Source of the DNA: Chthonomonas sp. UBA2362
GTDB taxonomy: Bacteria; Armatimonadota; Fimbriimonadia; Fimbriimonadales; Fimbriimonadaceae
NCBI GenBank assembly: GCA_002344135.1
Contig: DDTO01000008.1
Location: 62,001-126,000 of the forward strand
Reading direction: 5' to 3'
DNA length: 64,000 nucleotides
Both the position numbers and the translations under genes were made by a program. Position 1 is the first letter of the stretch. Each line of letters opens with the position of its first letter. The notes under the pieces are model-generated. The model did not search any database, was not told the origin of the DNA, and saw only the letters and a program-made list of their open reading frames with translations. Shown here piece by piece: positions 33,891 to 43,082 of the stretch.

Positions 33891-36304
33891 AACAGGGTAG
33901 CCACCTCTCGCGGCAGGGGGTCTCCGTCGGGAACGTCGGAGACCACTGTCGAATGCGTCTTCGGGTCGAGCCGCACGTAGAGGCATTGGTCGGCCACTTG
34001 GTTGATGTCCTCGATATGGCTGATGACGAGGATCTGGTCGAATCGCCCCTTGAGCGCACTCAATCGCTCGAGGACGTTCGCGCGGCGGCTCTCGTCGAGG
34101 CTCCCGAAGACTTCATCGAGGATGAGCAAGGTGAGCGGAACGCCATTGCGTTCCTGGATCAGCTCGGCGAGGGCGAGACGGAGGGAAATCGCCAGCACGT
34201 CTTCCTCGCCCCCCGAGATCACTTGTTTAGTGAGGTCGCCGTCGTAGAGGGTCGCCTCGAAGTTCTCGTCGATCCGAATGCGAGGATAACGCCCATCGGT
34301 GAGGGCGGCTAGATTGTCGCCCGCGCGCGACTCGAGTTCGGGCCGAATCTCTTGGTTGAGTCTCTCGCCCAGAACTTCCAACTGGCGCCTCGTTTCCTCG
34401 AGATGTGTCTGCTCGGAGCGGATCGCTTCGAGTTCCTTCTGAATCTCCTGAATTCGCTTCAGCCTCTCCTCGGCCTCGCGGACCGCCTTCTCGGCCTCCG
34501 ACGCGGACCTCTTGGCTGCATCGAGCTTCGCGCGGGCCGCGGCGAGCATCTGGGCGAGCGTCTCATGCTCGGCGATCGCCTTCCTCGCGCCATCGATCGA
34601 CTCGAAACCCATCGTTTGGAGTTCGCCCTTTAGCCTATCGTGTTCGGACTTGGCCTCGGCCAATTCCGACTCTGCCTTCTTGGAGCGTTCCTTGGCTTCG
34701 GCGAGCCGGTCGGGGGCGCCCGCCAATTCCACACGCCGAAGAAATCTCGGCTCAAGTTCGGCTTTCTTCTGTGCAAGGAGAGCGAGGGCCGCTTGATCGA
34801 ACGGGACGGTCCGGCTCTTGATCTCTTGAAGAAGGCGACTGTGCTCGGCTCGCTCTTTCGCAAGGCTTTCTGCCGCTTTACGATAGATCTCGGCCTGTCC
34901 CTTCGCTCGTTCGTGGGCGGTTTGGGCCTCGGTGTGAGCCTTCTCGGCCTCGGCCTGGGTCTTTCGCGCAGTTTGGATGACTGCCGGCTCGGCTTCCAGG
35001 CTGCCGACCCGGGTCCGGGCCACTTCCAACCGCTTCGATAGCTCGGCCACCTCCGCCCGCTTGCTGTCCAGGGCGTCCTGGTACTCGGGGCCGATCGCCT
35101 GCAGGCATTCCGGGCAGATGCCCTTGGCCGCCATTACTTCCGCTTTGGCCAGCTGCTTCGAAGCGGTGGCGTGGCTGGTGGAAGCGGACTGAAAGTCGGC
35201 CTGCGCATCACGTCGCTGGCAATTCCAATCCTCCTCGAGTTGCCGGAGTTCGGCTCGCGCTTTGTCTAGTTTTTGGAGGGCTTGGGAGATCGTGTGCTTC
35301 GAGGCTTCGAGATCGGCGTTGACCAAATGGACAAGACTCTTCTCGCTTTCGGCTATCCGCTCGGCGAGTTGCTTCGCTCGATCCTGGCGAAGAATTTGCT
35401 CCTCGCCTTGAGCCCGAAGGGCTTCCATCTTGGCGATCTCCCCTAGGATCTTCTGAAACTCGCGCTCGACCGGTTCGAGAGCGTCGTATTCCTCGACGTC
35501 TCGAGTTGCCGTCGAAACGGCTTGCGTTGCCCCGCCGAGATTCCTGCTGAGGATCCCGTGTCGCTCACGGAGGGCGATCATCGCTTCGTGATGTCTGCGA
35601 TAGGTTTCGGCTCGTTTCCGCAGAGCCTTGGCTTCGCCCTCACGCTTGATGAGGTCCGCCATTTCGCGTTCTGCCGATTCCGCGTCCTTCGTGCGATCAG
35701 CGAACGTTTTCCTAGCCCCGTCGAGACTCGATTTCGCCTCCTCTGGGTCGGGCATGCCACGCTGGAGGCCGTCGGCGTGACCCTTGGCATCTCTAGCCGA
35801 GTTTTTGCACGATTCCGCCGCGGACTTCAGGCGATCGTAGCCGAGCATCCGGGCGATCTCCTCGCGGAGCCGATCCGATTGGAAGTCGAGAAACTTCAAG
35901 CGCTTTTGTTCGGCGCAGAAGCTGTTGACGAACTGGTGATAGCTGAGGCGAAGCAGCCGCTGAACGGCTCTCTTCACTTCGCTCAAGCTTTTGGCTCGCC
36001 TCACCGGTTCAGGCCCGGTGGTGTCCGAAAGTTCGGCGTCCTTCTCCGTACGGACGACATGGTATCTTCGGCCGTCGAACGAGAACACGAGTTCGACCTT
36101 GAACTTCTCGCCCGGCGCATAGAGGTGGCGGACGGTGTCCTTCGTTTTGCGGAGTTCTCCATAGAGAGCGAAGGTGATCGCCTCAAGGATCGTCGTCTTG
36201 CCGCTCCCATTGGCCCCGACGATCGCAGTCATTCCATCGCGAAAGTGGATGGACGACTCGCGGTGCTGGCGAAAGTTCTCAAGCTTCAGCGAGATTAGTT
36301 TCAT
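33887..36304 (-). CDS. sbcC: SbcC-type SMC-like exonuclease subunit
   Basis: 805 residues. Walker A GANGSGKTTILEAI near the N-terminus, long coiled coils broken by a zinc hook ICPECLQAIGP (Cys397 and Cys400), then the ABC signature ISGGEEDVLAISLRL and Walker B LLILDEVFGSLDE at the C-terminus. With SbcD (Mre11) it forms a nuclease that cuts hairpins and blocked DNA ends. At 805 residues it is shorter than E. coli SbcC (1048), closer to Rad50-like forms in thermophiles and Firmicutes. It overlaps sbcD by 26 bases. Given the many perfect hairpins in this genome, an SbcCD is notable. Confidence 0.95.
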   Translation of the reverse strand: MKLISLKLENFRQHRESSIHFRDGMTAIVGANGSGKTTILEAITFALYGELRKTKDTVRHLYAPGEKFKVELVFSFDGRRYHVVRTEKDAELSDTTGPEPVRRAKSLSEVKRAVQRLLRLSYHQFVNSFCAEQKRLKFLDFQSDRLREEIARMLGYDRLKSAAESCKNSARDAKGHADGLQRGMPDPEEAKSSLDGARKTFADRTKDAESAEREMADLIKREGEAKALRKRAETYRRHHEAMIALRERHGILSRNLGGATQAVSTATRDVEEYDALEPVEREFQKILGEIAKMEALRAQGEEQILRQDRAKQLAERIAESEKSLVHLVNADLEASKHTISQALQKLDKARAELRQLEEDWNCQRRDAQADFQSASTSHATASKQLAKAEVMAAKGICPECLQAIGPEYQDALDSKRAEVAELSKRLEVARTRVGSLEAEPAVIQTARKTQAEAEKAHTEAQTAHERAKGQAEIYRKAAESLAKERAEHSRLLQEIKSRTVPFDQAALALLAQKKAELEPRFLRRVELAGAPDRLAEAKERSKKAESELAEAKSEHDRLKGELQTMGFESIDGARKAIAEHETLAQMLAAARAKLDAAKRSASEAEKAVREAEERLKRIQEIQKELEAIRSEQTHLEETRRQLEVLGERLNQEIRPELESRAGDNLAALTDGRYPRIRIDENFEATLYDGDLTKQVISGGEEDVLAISLRLALAELIQERNGVPLTLLILDEVFGSLDESRRANVLERLSALKGRFDQILVISHIEDINQVADQCLYVRLDPKTHSTVVSDVPDGDPLPREVATLF

Positions 36305-37415
36305 CGATTGCCTCCGCTAGTCGTTCCTCTCCAATAGAAATCACTCGGTCGCGATCCAGGTCGGGCCGGAGGTCGGCGGCTCGAACGTGCGCACGCCACT
36401 CGTCCTCGAGCGTGACACCGACCCGGTCCCCGTGGGTGGTCGCCGTCGTCGCGAACACCGTAACCGTATCAAGCCTGTATTCGAGGCAGCGACGTCTGAG
36501 GTCTTGAATCTGCCGGTAATCGATCTCGGCCTTGGATTCGGGGCGAACGCCGAGCACTTTCTGCCGAACGATCGGCAGTTCTGCATCCTCCCACTGCGCG
36601 GCGGCAACCGCGGTCTCGGTGATTTGCGCCCCCGTAAGATCGCGCCCATCGATGGGCGGCAGGTCGATCGCCTTGCGATGCTCGCAAGGAACAAGGTCCA
36701 TCTTGCCGATCTCCGTATCGAACCAAACCCAAACCTTCTGATGAGCGATCTCGGACCAGATGTCGGTCGAGGTGTAGTCGGTGGAGCCCGAATAGCAGCA
36801 GTTGTCGCCGTAGGCGTGGAAGGAGTGATAGTCCCCCATCGCGACGTAGCTCCATTCATCCGCGTGTGTCGTCTCGATGTCGAAGTCGGCATTCTCTGGC
36901 AAAACTTGCCGCTCCATCCCGTGTAGCACCAGCACGCGGTGCCGCCGCGCGGAGCTCGGTTCCAGCGTCAGTTTTTCTCTCTCGATGACCGCGGAAGGCA
37001 CGCCGACGACCTCCAAATCCAGTTCCGGGATGTCCAGACGAAGCTGATTGAGTCGCTCCGAGGCGAACACGTAGACGCCAGGGATATCCGAAAACAGTTC
37101 GAGAATGTTGCCGGCATCGTGGGTGCGGGGTGTCTCGTGATTGCCGGCGACGATGATGAGCGGCTTGTTCTGCCGTTCTCTTTGGAACGAGGCGAGCGCC
37201 CGATAGGCGTGGACGATGCTGTAGTTGGATGGCCGCACCCGATCGAAAAAATCTCCCGAGTGGACGACGAGGTCCGGATCACGCTCGGCGATCGCGTCGA
37301 GACAGGCGCGGAAGGACTTCATCACGTCCACCTCGCGCAGGTTGAAGCCCTGTTCGTTGGTGCGCGCGAACTGTCGAAAGCCGATATGGGTGTCACTCAA
37401 ATGGGCGATCGTCAC
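36279..37415 (-). CDS. sbcD: SbcD-type exonuclease (Mre11 family)
   Basis: 378 residues. The metallophosphoesterase motifs are in place: HLSDTHIG (D-x-H), VHSGDFFD (GD), VAGNHETPR (GNH), LVLHGMERQ and MGDYHSFH. It supplies the dinuclear-metal nuclease that works with SbcC. Start is GTG 37415, with TATACT about 10 bases upstream and AAGG between, so either a very short leader or leaderless mode is possible. Together with sbcC it forms one operon, divergent from the DUF4397 lipoprotein. Confidence 0.95.
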   Translation of the reverse strand: MTIAHLSDTHIGFRQFARTNEQGFNLREVDVMKSFRACLDAIAERDPDLVVHSGDFFDRVRPSNYSIVHAYRALASFQRERQNKPLIIVAGNHETPRTHDAGNILELFSDIPGVYVFASERLNQLRLDIPELDLEVVGVPSAVIEREKLTLEPSSARRHRVLVLHGMERQVLPENADFDIETTHADEWSYVAMGDYHSFHAYGDNCCYSGSTDYTSTDIWSEIAHQKVWVWFDTEIGKMDLVPCEHRKAIDLPPIDGRDLTGAQITETAVAAAQWEDAELPIVRQKVLGVRPESKAEIDYRQIQDLRRRCLEYRLDTVTVFATTATTHGDRVGVTLEDEWRAHVRAADLRPDLDRDRVISIGEERLAEAIDETNLAEA

Positions 37416-37596
37416 TTGCCTTACTAGTATATCTTTGGCTACCAGTTTTCCCCACCGGGGCAGCCCATCCTTCGCACACTTTTTCCACAGGCCGCCTCTC
37501 GTAGCGTCGTTTCAGCCTGCTCGAACGTCTGGACGATTGCCAACGGATGGTGGGCAGAGGGCTAGGAGGGCCATTTTGCAATCTGAGCGGCGCGGC

Positions 37597-37624
37597 GTAT
37601 CACGCGCGCGGCTTCAGGTGATAC
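37597..37624. repeat. Inverted repeat GTATCAC/GTGATAC upstream of the DUF4397 gene
   Basis: Perfect 7-bp arms separated by 14 GC-rich bases, 17 bases before the GGAGGAG ribosome site. It could be an operator or a leader hairpin; there is no other evidence. Confidence 0.35.
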
Positions 37625-37653
37625 ACTTGGGTCCTCAACTTGGAGGAGATGTA

Positions 37654-38343
37654 ATGAGGTTCCTAGGAATTGCAGCGTTGGCGGCGATGCTTCTCGCCTT
37701 GGTCGGATGCGGCTCGGATCATGGCGGCGGCCCGACCAATATGCGGCTAAAGCTCGTGAGTCTGGTCCCCGATGCGGGGCTGAGCCAGCTTTATTGGAAG
37801 GGCGCCCCGGTTTCGCCCAGACCGCTCGAGTATCGGGAGGACAGCGGCTATCAGTCCCGAAATTCGGGTCGAGGAAACGCCGACCTGTACGTGATCGATC
37901 TCGGAACCGTCGCCAGCGAGTTCCTTTGGCTGACCACGGACGGCGAGTACAGCTTGTTCGGCGTCGGGAGTGTCGCCCTCGGCAACACCGAATTGGTGCG
38001 AGTGATCGACGACACCCGACCCGCGGTGGACAAGTACAAAGTCCGAATCTTCCACGGTACGTCTGCGGCTCCTCCGGTAGACGTGTACATTACGGACGTG
38101 AACACGGACCTAGAGGACGTCGCACCGAACTTCCCCTCGATGTCGTTCCGCATGGCGAGCGGCTATGTCGAGCGTGGGCCCGGAACCTATCGTGTCCGCT
38201 TCACTGCGCCCGGGACGAAGACCGTCTTGCTCGACACTGGAGTGCTCGAGGGGCTGGCCGGTCAAGTGTTCACGGTTGCGGTCTCCGGCGAACCATCGGT
38301 CGGCGCGCCGCTGAGGACTCTGCTGCTGACCGACCGCCGCTAA
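37654..38343 (+). CDS. DUF4397 lipoprotein
   Basis: 229 residues. Signal peptide with lipobox LALVGC (Cys ~19). The mature part has the DUF4397 pattern: NMRLKLVSLVPDAGLSQLYW, then KYKVRIFHGTSAAPPVDVYI and YRVRFTAPGTKTVLLD...LAGQVFTVAVSG, a beta-sandwich repeated twice. DUF4397 proteins are secreted or surface proteins of unknown role. Strong ribosome site TGGAGGAG. A GTATCAC/GTGATAC inverted repeat sits just upstream. Confidence 0.87.
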   Translation: MRFLGIAALAAMLLALVGCGSDHGGGPTNMRLKLVSLVPDAGLSQLYWKGAPVSPRPLEYREDSGYQSRNSGRGNADLYVIDLGTVASEFLWLTTDGEYSLFGVGSVALGNTELVRVIDDTRPAVDKYKVRIFHGTSAAPPVDVYITDVNTDLEDVAPNFPSMSFRMASGYVERGPGTYRVRFTAPGTKTVLLDTGVLEGLAGQVFTVAVSGEPSVGAPLRTLLLTDRR

Positions 38344-38469
38344 GGTCGGCAGGATTGCTCGAATAGGCACCAGATTGCGCCGATCAGCGCGACGGTTCAC
38401 CGTGCCGGGTACGATGCCGCGTCAGGCGGTTCGAACAATCCGATCGATTTGCTCGCCTAACCCCGGACC

Positions 38470-41106
38470 ATGTCAAAACTCGTCATCGTCGAATCTCCGG
38501 CCAAAGCCAAGACCATCGGTCGATTTCTCGGCCCGGACTACGATGTACAGGCGAGTTTCGGCCATGTGCGTGACCTGCCCGAAGGCGCCGACGAGATTCC
38601 GGCCGAACTCAAGAAGGAGAAGTGGGCTCGGCTGGGCGTCAATGTCGAGAACGGGTTCGAGCCGATCTACGTCGTCTCCACCGACAAGCGCCGCTACGTC
38701 GAGGCGCTGAAGAAGGCGAGCAAAGGAATCGAGGAACTGCTGCTCGCCACCGACGAAGACCGCGAAGGCGAAAGCATCTCGTGGCATATCCTGCAGCTTC
38801 TGAAGCCCTCGAAGACCATTAAAGTTCGCCGCATCGTGTTTCACGAAATCACGCCCGAAGCCATCCGAGATGCCCTCCGCAACCCTCGGCAGGTGGACGA
38901 AGACCTCGTCAGGGCCCAGGAGACCCGGCGAATACTCGACCGACTCTACGGCTATACCCTGTCCCCCCTGCTCTGGAAGAAGGTCGCCCCCAAACTGAGC
39001 GCGGGTCGGGTCCAAAGCGTCGCTGTCCGCCTCACGGTCGAGCGGGAGCGCGAACGGATGGCCTTCCGCGAGTCGGCTTACTGGGACATCGAGGCCGATC
39101 TTCGCACGCCTGCGGGATCATTCAAGGCGCGGCTGAACTGGGTCGATAGGGAGCGAGTCGCAACCGGCAAGAGCTTCGATCCCGCCACTGGCCTGCTTAA
39201 GGAGAAGGCGCTCTGGCTGGACGAAGCGGCCGCCACGAGCCTCGCCGATGCCGCTCGTTCCGCGCGGCCGTGGATCGTGTCGGGCGTCGAAACCACGCCA
39301 GGAAAGGAATCGCCTCCGCCACCCTTCATGACCTCGACATTGCAGCAAGAGGCCAATCGTAAGCTTCGGATGGGCTCCAGAAGGACGATGCAGGTCGCGC
39401 AGACTCTCTACGAAGGCGTCGACCTGGGTGGCGAGCGCGAAGGCCTCATCACTTACATGCGTACCGACAGTCTTCACCTCGCTGATCGAGCGATCGAACA
39501 GGCCCGGCAGGTGATCCGCGACCTCTACGGTGACGAGTACGTGCCGGCCAAGCCCAACCACTACAAGACGAAGGCCAAGGGGGCCCAAGAGGCCCACGAG
39601 GCGATTCGGCCGACCGACCTGTCCCGACGTCCCCAAGACGTGGCCCGGTTCCTCGACAAGGAGCAACTCGCGCTTTACGAATTGATCTGGAAGCGAACGA
39701 TCGCCTGCCAGATGCTGCCTGCGCGAGTCCTTCGCACAAGCGTGGACGTACGAGTCGAAGCGGACGGCAAGGCCCTCAATTTCGCCGCGAGCGGCAAGCA
39801 GATCGATTTCCCGGGCTTCTTGCGTGCGTACGTCGAAGGGTCCGACGACCCTGATGCCGAAATCGAGGGCAAGGAAACGGTTTTGCCGCCGCTCGAAAAG
39901 GGTCAGCAGGTCGAACCGAAGGCCGTCGAGCCCTCCGGGCACCGGACGAAGCCGCCCGCTCGCTACACCGAGGCCAGCTTGGTGAAGAAACTCGAAGAGG
40001 AAGGCGTCGGGCGCCCGAGCACCTATGCGTCCATCATCGGCACGATCCAAGACCGTGGTTACGTCTTCAAACGGGCAAACGAACTCGTGCCGACCTTCAC
40101 GGCCTTCGCGGTCACGCAGCTGCTCGAAAACCACTTCCAGGAACTGGTCGACATCGCCTTCACAGCGCGGATGGAAGAGGAACTCGACGAGATCGCCGAC
40201 GGAAAGCTGAACTGGGTGGACCGACTGACCCGCTTCTATTTCGGCTGGGAGGACCATGCCGGTCTGGAGAAGCAGGTGGAGACCGAGGGGCCTGCCATCC
40301 CGTTCCCTGTCCATCCGATCGGCGAGGCCGAGTCAGGCGAGCCGGTGGTCGTTCGAATCGGGCGATACGGTCCCTTCATCCAGCGCGGCGAAGGGGGCAA
40401 GGGAAATGTCGTGTCGGTCCCTGCCGATCTCGCACCCGCAGAACTCACCATCGAGCGAGCCCTCGACCTCCTTGAATCCCGCACGTCGGAACCCGATTCC
40501 GTAGGCGTCGATCGAGAAACCGGCCGGTGCGTGTTCTTCAAGAAGGGCCGCTTCGGCAACTACCTCGAGGTCGCCCTGGACGAGAAGGAAGCGGAGGCGA
40601 AGGCAAAGCCCAGGCGAGTGACCCTGCCCGAGGGCCTCGATCCGACCGAACTCGAGGAGGAAGAGCTTCAGGGCCTCCTCGCGTTGCCCCGCGCGGTGGG
40701 CCACCTCGATACCGAGGAGGTCGTCGTTTCGATTGGGAAGTACGGCGCCTACCTCAAGAAAGGCCAGGAGACGCGGAACATCTCGAACTGGCGCGATGCC
40801 CTGACAATCGACCTCGCCGCGGCCGTCGGGCTGTTCGCCCAGCCGAAGCCCGGCCGAGGACGGGACGGCGCAACCCCGCGCGAAGCTATTCGCGACTTTG
40901 GACCTCTGGAAGGCGCATCAGGCCCGGTGCGGGTGATGCCAGGGCGCTACGGGCCATATGTCACCGACGGCAAGGTCAACGCGACCCTACCGAAGACGAT
41001 GGCGCCTGAAGAAGTAACCGCCGAGCAGGCGCTGGCGATGATCCTCGCCAAGGCCGCCGCTGGACCCAGCCCGAAGCGCCGTTTTACCCGCCGCAAGGCG
41101 CGATAG
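38470..41106 (+). CDS. topA: DNA topoisomerase I (type IA)
   Basis: 878 residues. TOPRIM domain: KLVIVESPAKAKTIGRFLG at the start and DEDREGESISWHI. The active-site Tyr329 lies in GLITYMRTDS. The C-terminal third has no Cys4 zinc fingers; instead it has about four glycine-aromatic repeats (IGRYGPFIQRG, KKGRFGNYLEV, IGKYGAYLKKG, PGRYGPYVTDG) as in the zinc-free TopA C-terminal domains of many bacteria. It ends in a basic RRFTRRKAR tail. It relaxes negative supercoils. It is followed by the LptD-like gene, which has its own -10 box. Confidence 0.97.
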   Translation: MSKLVIVESPAKAKTIGRFLGPDYDVQASFGHVRDLPEGADEIPAELKKEKWARLGVNVENGFEPIYVVSTDKRRYVEALKKASKGIEELLLATDEDREGESISWHILQLLKPSKTIKVRRIVFHEITPEAIRDALRNPRQVDEDLVRAQETRRILDRLYGYTLSPLLWKKVAPKLSAGRVQSVAVRLTVERERERMAFRESAYWDIEADLRTPAGSFKARLNWVDRERVATGKSFDPATGLLKEKALWLDEAAATSLADAARSARPWIVSGVETTPGKESPPPPFMTSTLQQEANRKLRMGSRRTMQVAQTLYEGVDLGGEREGLITYMRTDSLHLADRAIEQARQVIRDLYGDEYVPAKPNHYKTKAKGAQEAHEAIRPTDLSRRPQDVARFLDKEQLALYELIWKRTIACQMLPARVLRTSVDVRVEADGKALNFAASGKQIDFPGFLRAYVEGSDDPDAEIEGKETVLPPLEKGQQVEPKAVEPSGHRTKPPARYTEASLVKKLEEEGVGRPSTYASIIGTIQDRGYVFKRANELVPTFTAFAVTQLLENHFQELVDIAFTARMEEELDEIADGKLNWVDRLTRFYFGWEDHAGLEKQVETEGPAIPFPVHPIGEAESGEPVVVRIGRYGPFIQRGEGGKGNVVSVPADLAPAELTIERALDLLESRTSEPDSVGVDRETGRCVFFKKGRFGNYLEVALDEKEAEAKAKPRRVTLPEGLDPTELEEEELQGLLALPRAVGHLDTEEVVVSIGKYGAYLKKGQETRNISNWRDALTIDLAAAVGLFAQPKPGRGRDGATPREAIRDFGPLEGASGPVRVMPGRYGPYVTDGKVNATLPKTMAPEEVTAEQALAMILAKAAAGPSPKRRFTRRKAR

Positions 41107-41123
41107 CGCTGCTAAGTTGCGGG

Positions 41124-41129
41124 TATGGT
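41124..41129 (+). promoter_or_regulatory. -10 box TATGGT before the LptD-like gene
   Basis: TATGGT ends 6 bases before the GTG at 41136 with no ribosome site; leaderless-type promoter, with a non-AUG start. Confidence 0.45.
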
Positions 41130-41135
41130 GACGCG

Positions 41136-43082
41136 GTGACTTTGCGGCTGTCCACCTGCGTGCTCGCCTCGTTGCTCGCTTGCGCCCCGCCGTTGAGCTA
41201 TGCTCAAGAGCCCTCCAGCAAGATCGACCAGATCAAGCAAGTCGATTGGCGTGCGATCCTTCGGGACCCACAGACCCGGACGTTTGCCGCATCGTTGATC
41301 TACCACTTTCTGCCAGACGACCTTAAGGTCAAGGTCACTGCGCTGCAGATCGAGGAGGCCCTGCAGGTCGTTTCGCACGAGCTCGACACGCTGCCTCCGA
41401 ACCTCACCGAGGCCGAGCGGGCCGTGCACATCGCCAAATCGGTGGCGACCAAGCTTTTTCCCGACCTCGTGGCAAGAATCGAGCAGGAGGTGCAGAAGGC
41501 CCTCGATTCGCTGCCAACGTTCATCCGCGAGGAGAACGGGGTGTGGGTGGTTCGTCTAGAAAGGGCGGGCGCCTTGCGCATCCTATACGAGCAGAATCGC
41601 TATCCGGGGCCATCCACGATCATCGTCCCCCGCGACCGCACGAAGAAGGGCGACATCTCGCTCTACGCAGAGGACTTGACCCTCCGGCTCGACGGAAGCC
41701 GGCTGGACGCTCAGGGCGATGTACGGTTGGAGGACGGCCGCTCGTACCTCGTCGCTCGCGAATTGCACTACGACGCTTCGAAGAGAGCACTCGTCGCAAG
41801 CGGCGCGAGCCTGCGCCTGCCCTCCATCGCTTTCGATGCCGGCCAGATCGCCGACTCGCCCGAGAAACTGCAGGTCGAAGATCTGTCCTTCAAAGCCACC
41901 ATCGGTAGGTTCCCGCTCCTTTCAGTGACTGCGAAGGAGTTGAAGATCGAGGGCGTGCTCGGGGACGCGAAGGACATCCGCGCCCGCATCATCGGGATCC
42001 CCGTCTATCGCCGCGAGGAGCAGCAGTTCCGGCTCGACAGCAGCGGAGCGCACGACAAAGATAAGCTCTCGATCTTCGAGCGCATCAAGCGCTTCGAAGA
42101 CCTCGCGACACTTCTCAAGCCGCCGTCGGTCAGCTTCTTTAGCAGGACCCCTTCGATTTCGTACTCGAACCAGTACGTCTTCGGCAATCGGCAGTTAGTG
42201 TCGGTCGGTCTCGACGCTCGCCGTGGCCAGTACTTCTCGTCGGACGTACTCCTCACATGGAACGTCAGCGCCGATCCGAACTCGAGCCCCGACATCATCC
42301 GAACGGAGTATCTGAGGAGCGCATTCATGGGCGGCTACGTCCAGAATGCCGACGTTCGGTCGGTGAGCGACTTTGTCGACGAGTACCGCCGTCCGCGCCG
42401 CACCTTCGGCCTCGGTTTCGGCTACAACCAACTTGTCGAGCTTCGGGGCGTGGAGGACGTGTCCAGCTCACCCATTATCGCGGGCTTCGAATTCGGTGGC
42501 CCGATCGGGTCGTTCGGAGGGGTCGGCCAGATCCGCTACGAGCAGGCCAAGTCCGAACTCAAAGATGCCACCGAGCAGCGAGCCTCGTTCCTCGGAACCA
42601 TCGGACTCTTCCGAACCGAACTGGGGCGCGGGATCACTGCCTATGGCCGGTTGGACGCCGCCGCGTTCAAACCGTCCGGCGAAGGCTACGCTTGGATTCG
42701 CCCCGTCGTCTCGGTCCAAGCGAGGGTCCTTCCTCAGGTCTACCTCTCGACCGCGTACGTGAACGGTCGCGAATTCGGAACGCCGTTCTCGATTGCCGAT
42801 ACTTACCTGGCCGGGCCGGAGTACCACGCCAGGATCGACCTCAATCTCGGCCCCACGAAGTTCACCTACGCGAACCGCTATTCGGCACGCCTCCAGTCAT
42901 GGTACCGCTCGCAAGTGTTCTTCTCGCAGGACATCGACGCCTTCCGGTTCTTCCTGGTGACCGATCAGAAGCTCAGCCAACTCAGCTTCGGCCTTCAGCT
43001 TCGCGTCGACGAAATCCTCGATACCCTGAAGCGTCGTCGCTATACGGGTGTGGCGCTGGATGCGCCGCGGGCGAAACGCTAG
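41136..43082 (+). CDS. LptD/OstA-like outer-membrane beta-barrel protein
   Basis: 648 residues. Signal peptide (residues 1-23, ...LSYAQEP). After a helical part comes an OstA/LptA-like segment (~165-280): GDISLYAEDLTLRL, LDAQGDVRLEDGRSYLVA, LHYDASKRALVASG. The C-terminal ~330 residues alternate as amphipathic strands with aromatic ends (SYSNQYVFGNRQLVSVGLD, TKFTYANRYSARLQSWY), the look of an outer-membrane barrel. LptD inserts lipopolysaccharide into the outer leaflet; this protein is its closest pattern, but 648 residues and weak similarity mean it could be a general organic-solvent-tolerance type porin. GTG start. Convergent with the next gene, sharing CTAG. Confidence 0.75.
   Translation: MTLRLSTCVLASLLACAPPLSYAQEPSSKIDQIKQVDWRAILRDPQTRTFAASLIYHFLPDDLKVKVTALQIEEALQVVSHELDTLPPNLTEAERAVHIAKSVATKLFPDLVARIEQEVQKALDSLPTFIREENGVWVVRLERAGALRILYEQNRYPGPSTIIVPRDRTKKGDISLYAEDLTLRLDGSRLDAQGDVRLEDGRSYLVARELHYDASKRALVASGASLRLPSIAFDAGQIADSPEKLQVEDLSFKATIGRFPLLSVTAKELKIEGVLGDAKDIRARIIGIPVYRREEQQFRLDSSGAHDKDKLSIFERIKRFEDLATLLKPPSVSFFSRTPSISYSNQYVFGNRQLVSVGLDARRGQYFSSDVLLTWNVSADPNSSPDIIRTEYLRSAFMGGYVQNADVRSVSDFVDEYRRPRRTFGLGFGYNQLVELRGVEDVSSSPIIAGFEFGGPIGSFGGVGQIRYEQAKSELKDATEQRASFLGTIGLFRTELGRGITAYGRLDAAAFKPSGEGYAWIRPVVSVQARVLPQVYLSTAYVNGREFGTPFSIADTYLAGPEYHARIDLNLGPTKFTYANRYSARLQSWYRSQVFFSQDIDAFRFFLVTDQKLSQLSFGLQLRVDEILDTLKRRRYTGVALDAPRAKR

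Noticed and set aside
38425..38460. tRNA-like GGTTCGAA segment before topA
   Set aside because: No acceptor stem, anticodon arm or CCA-side pairing could be drawn around it.
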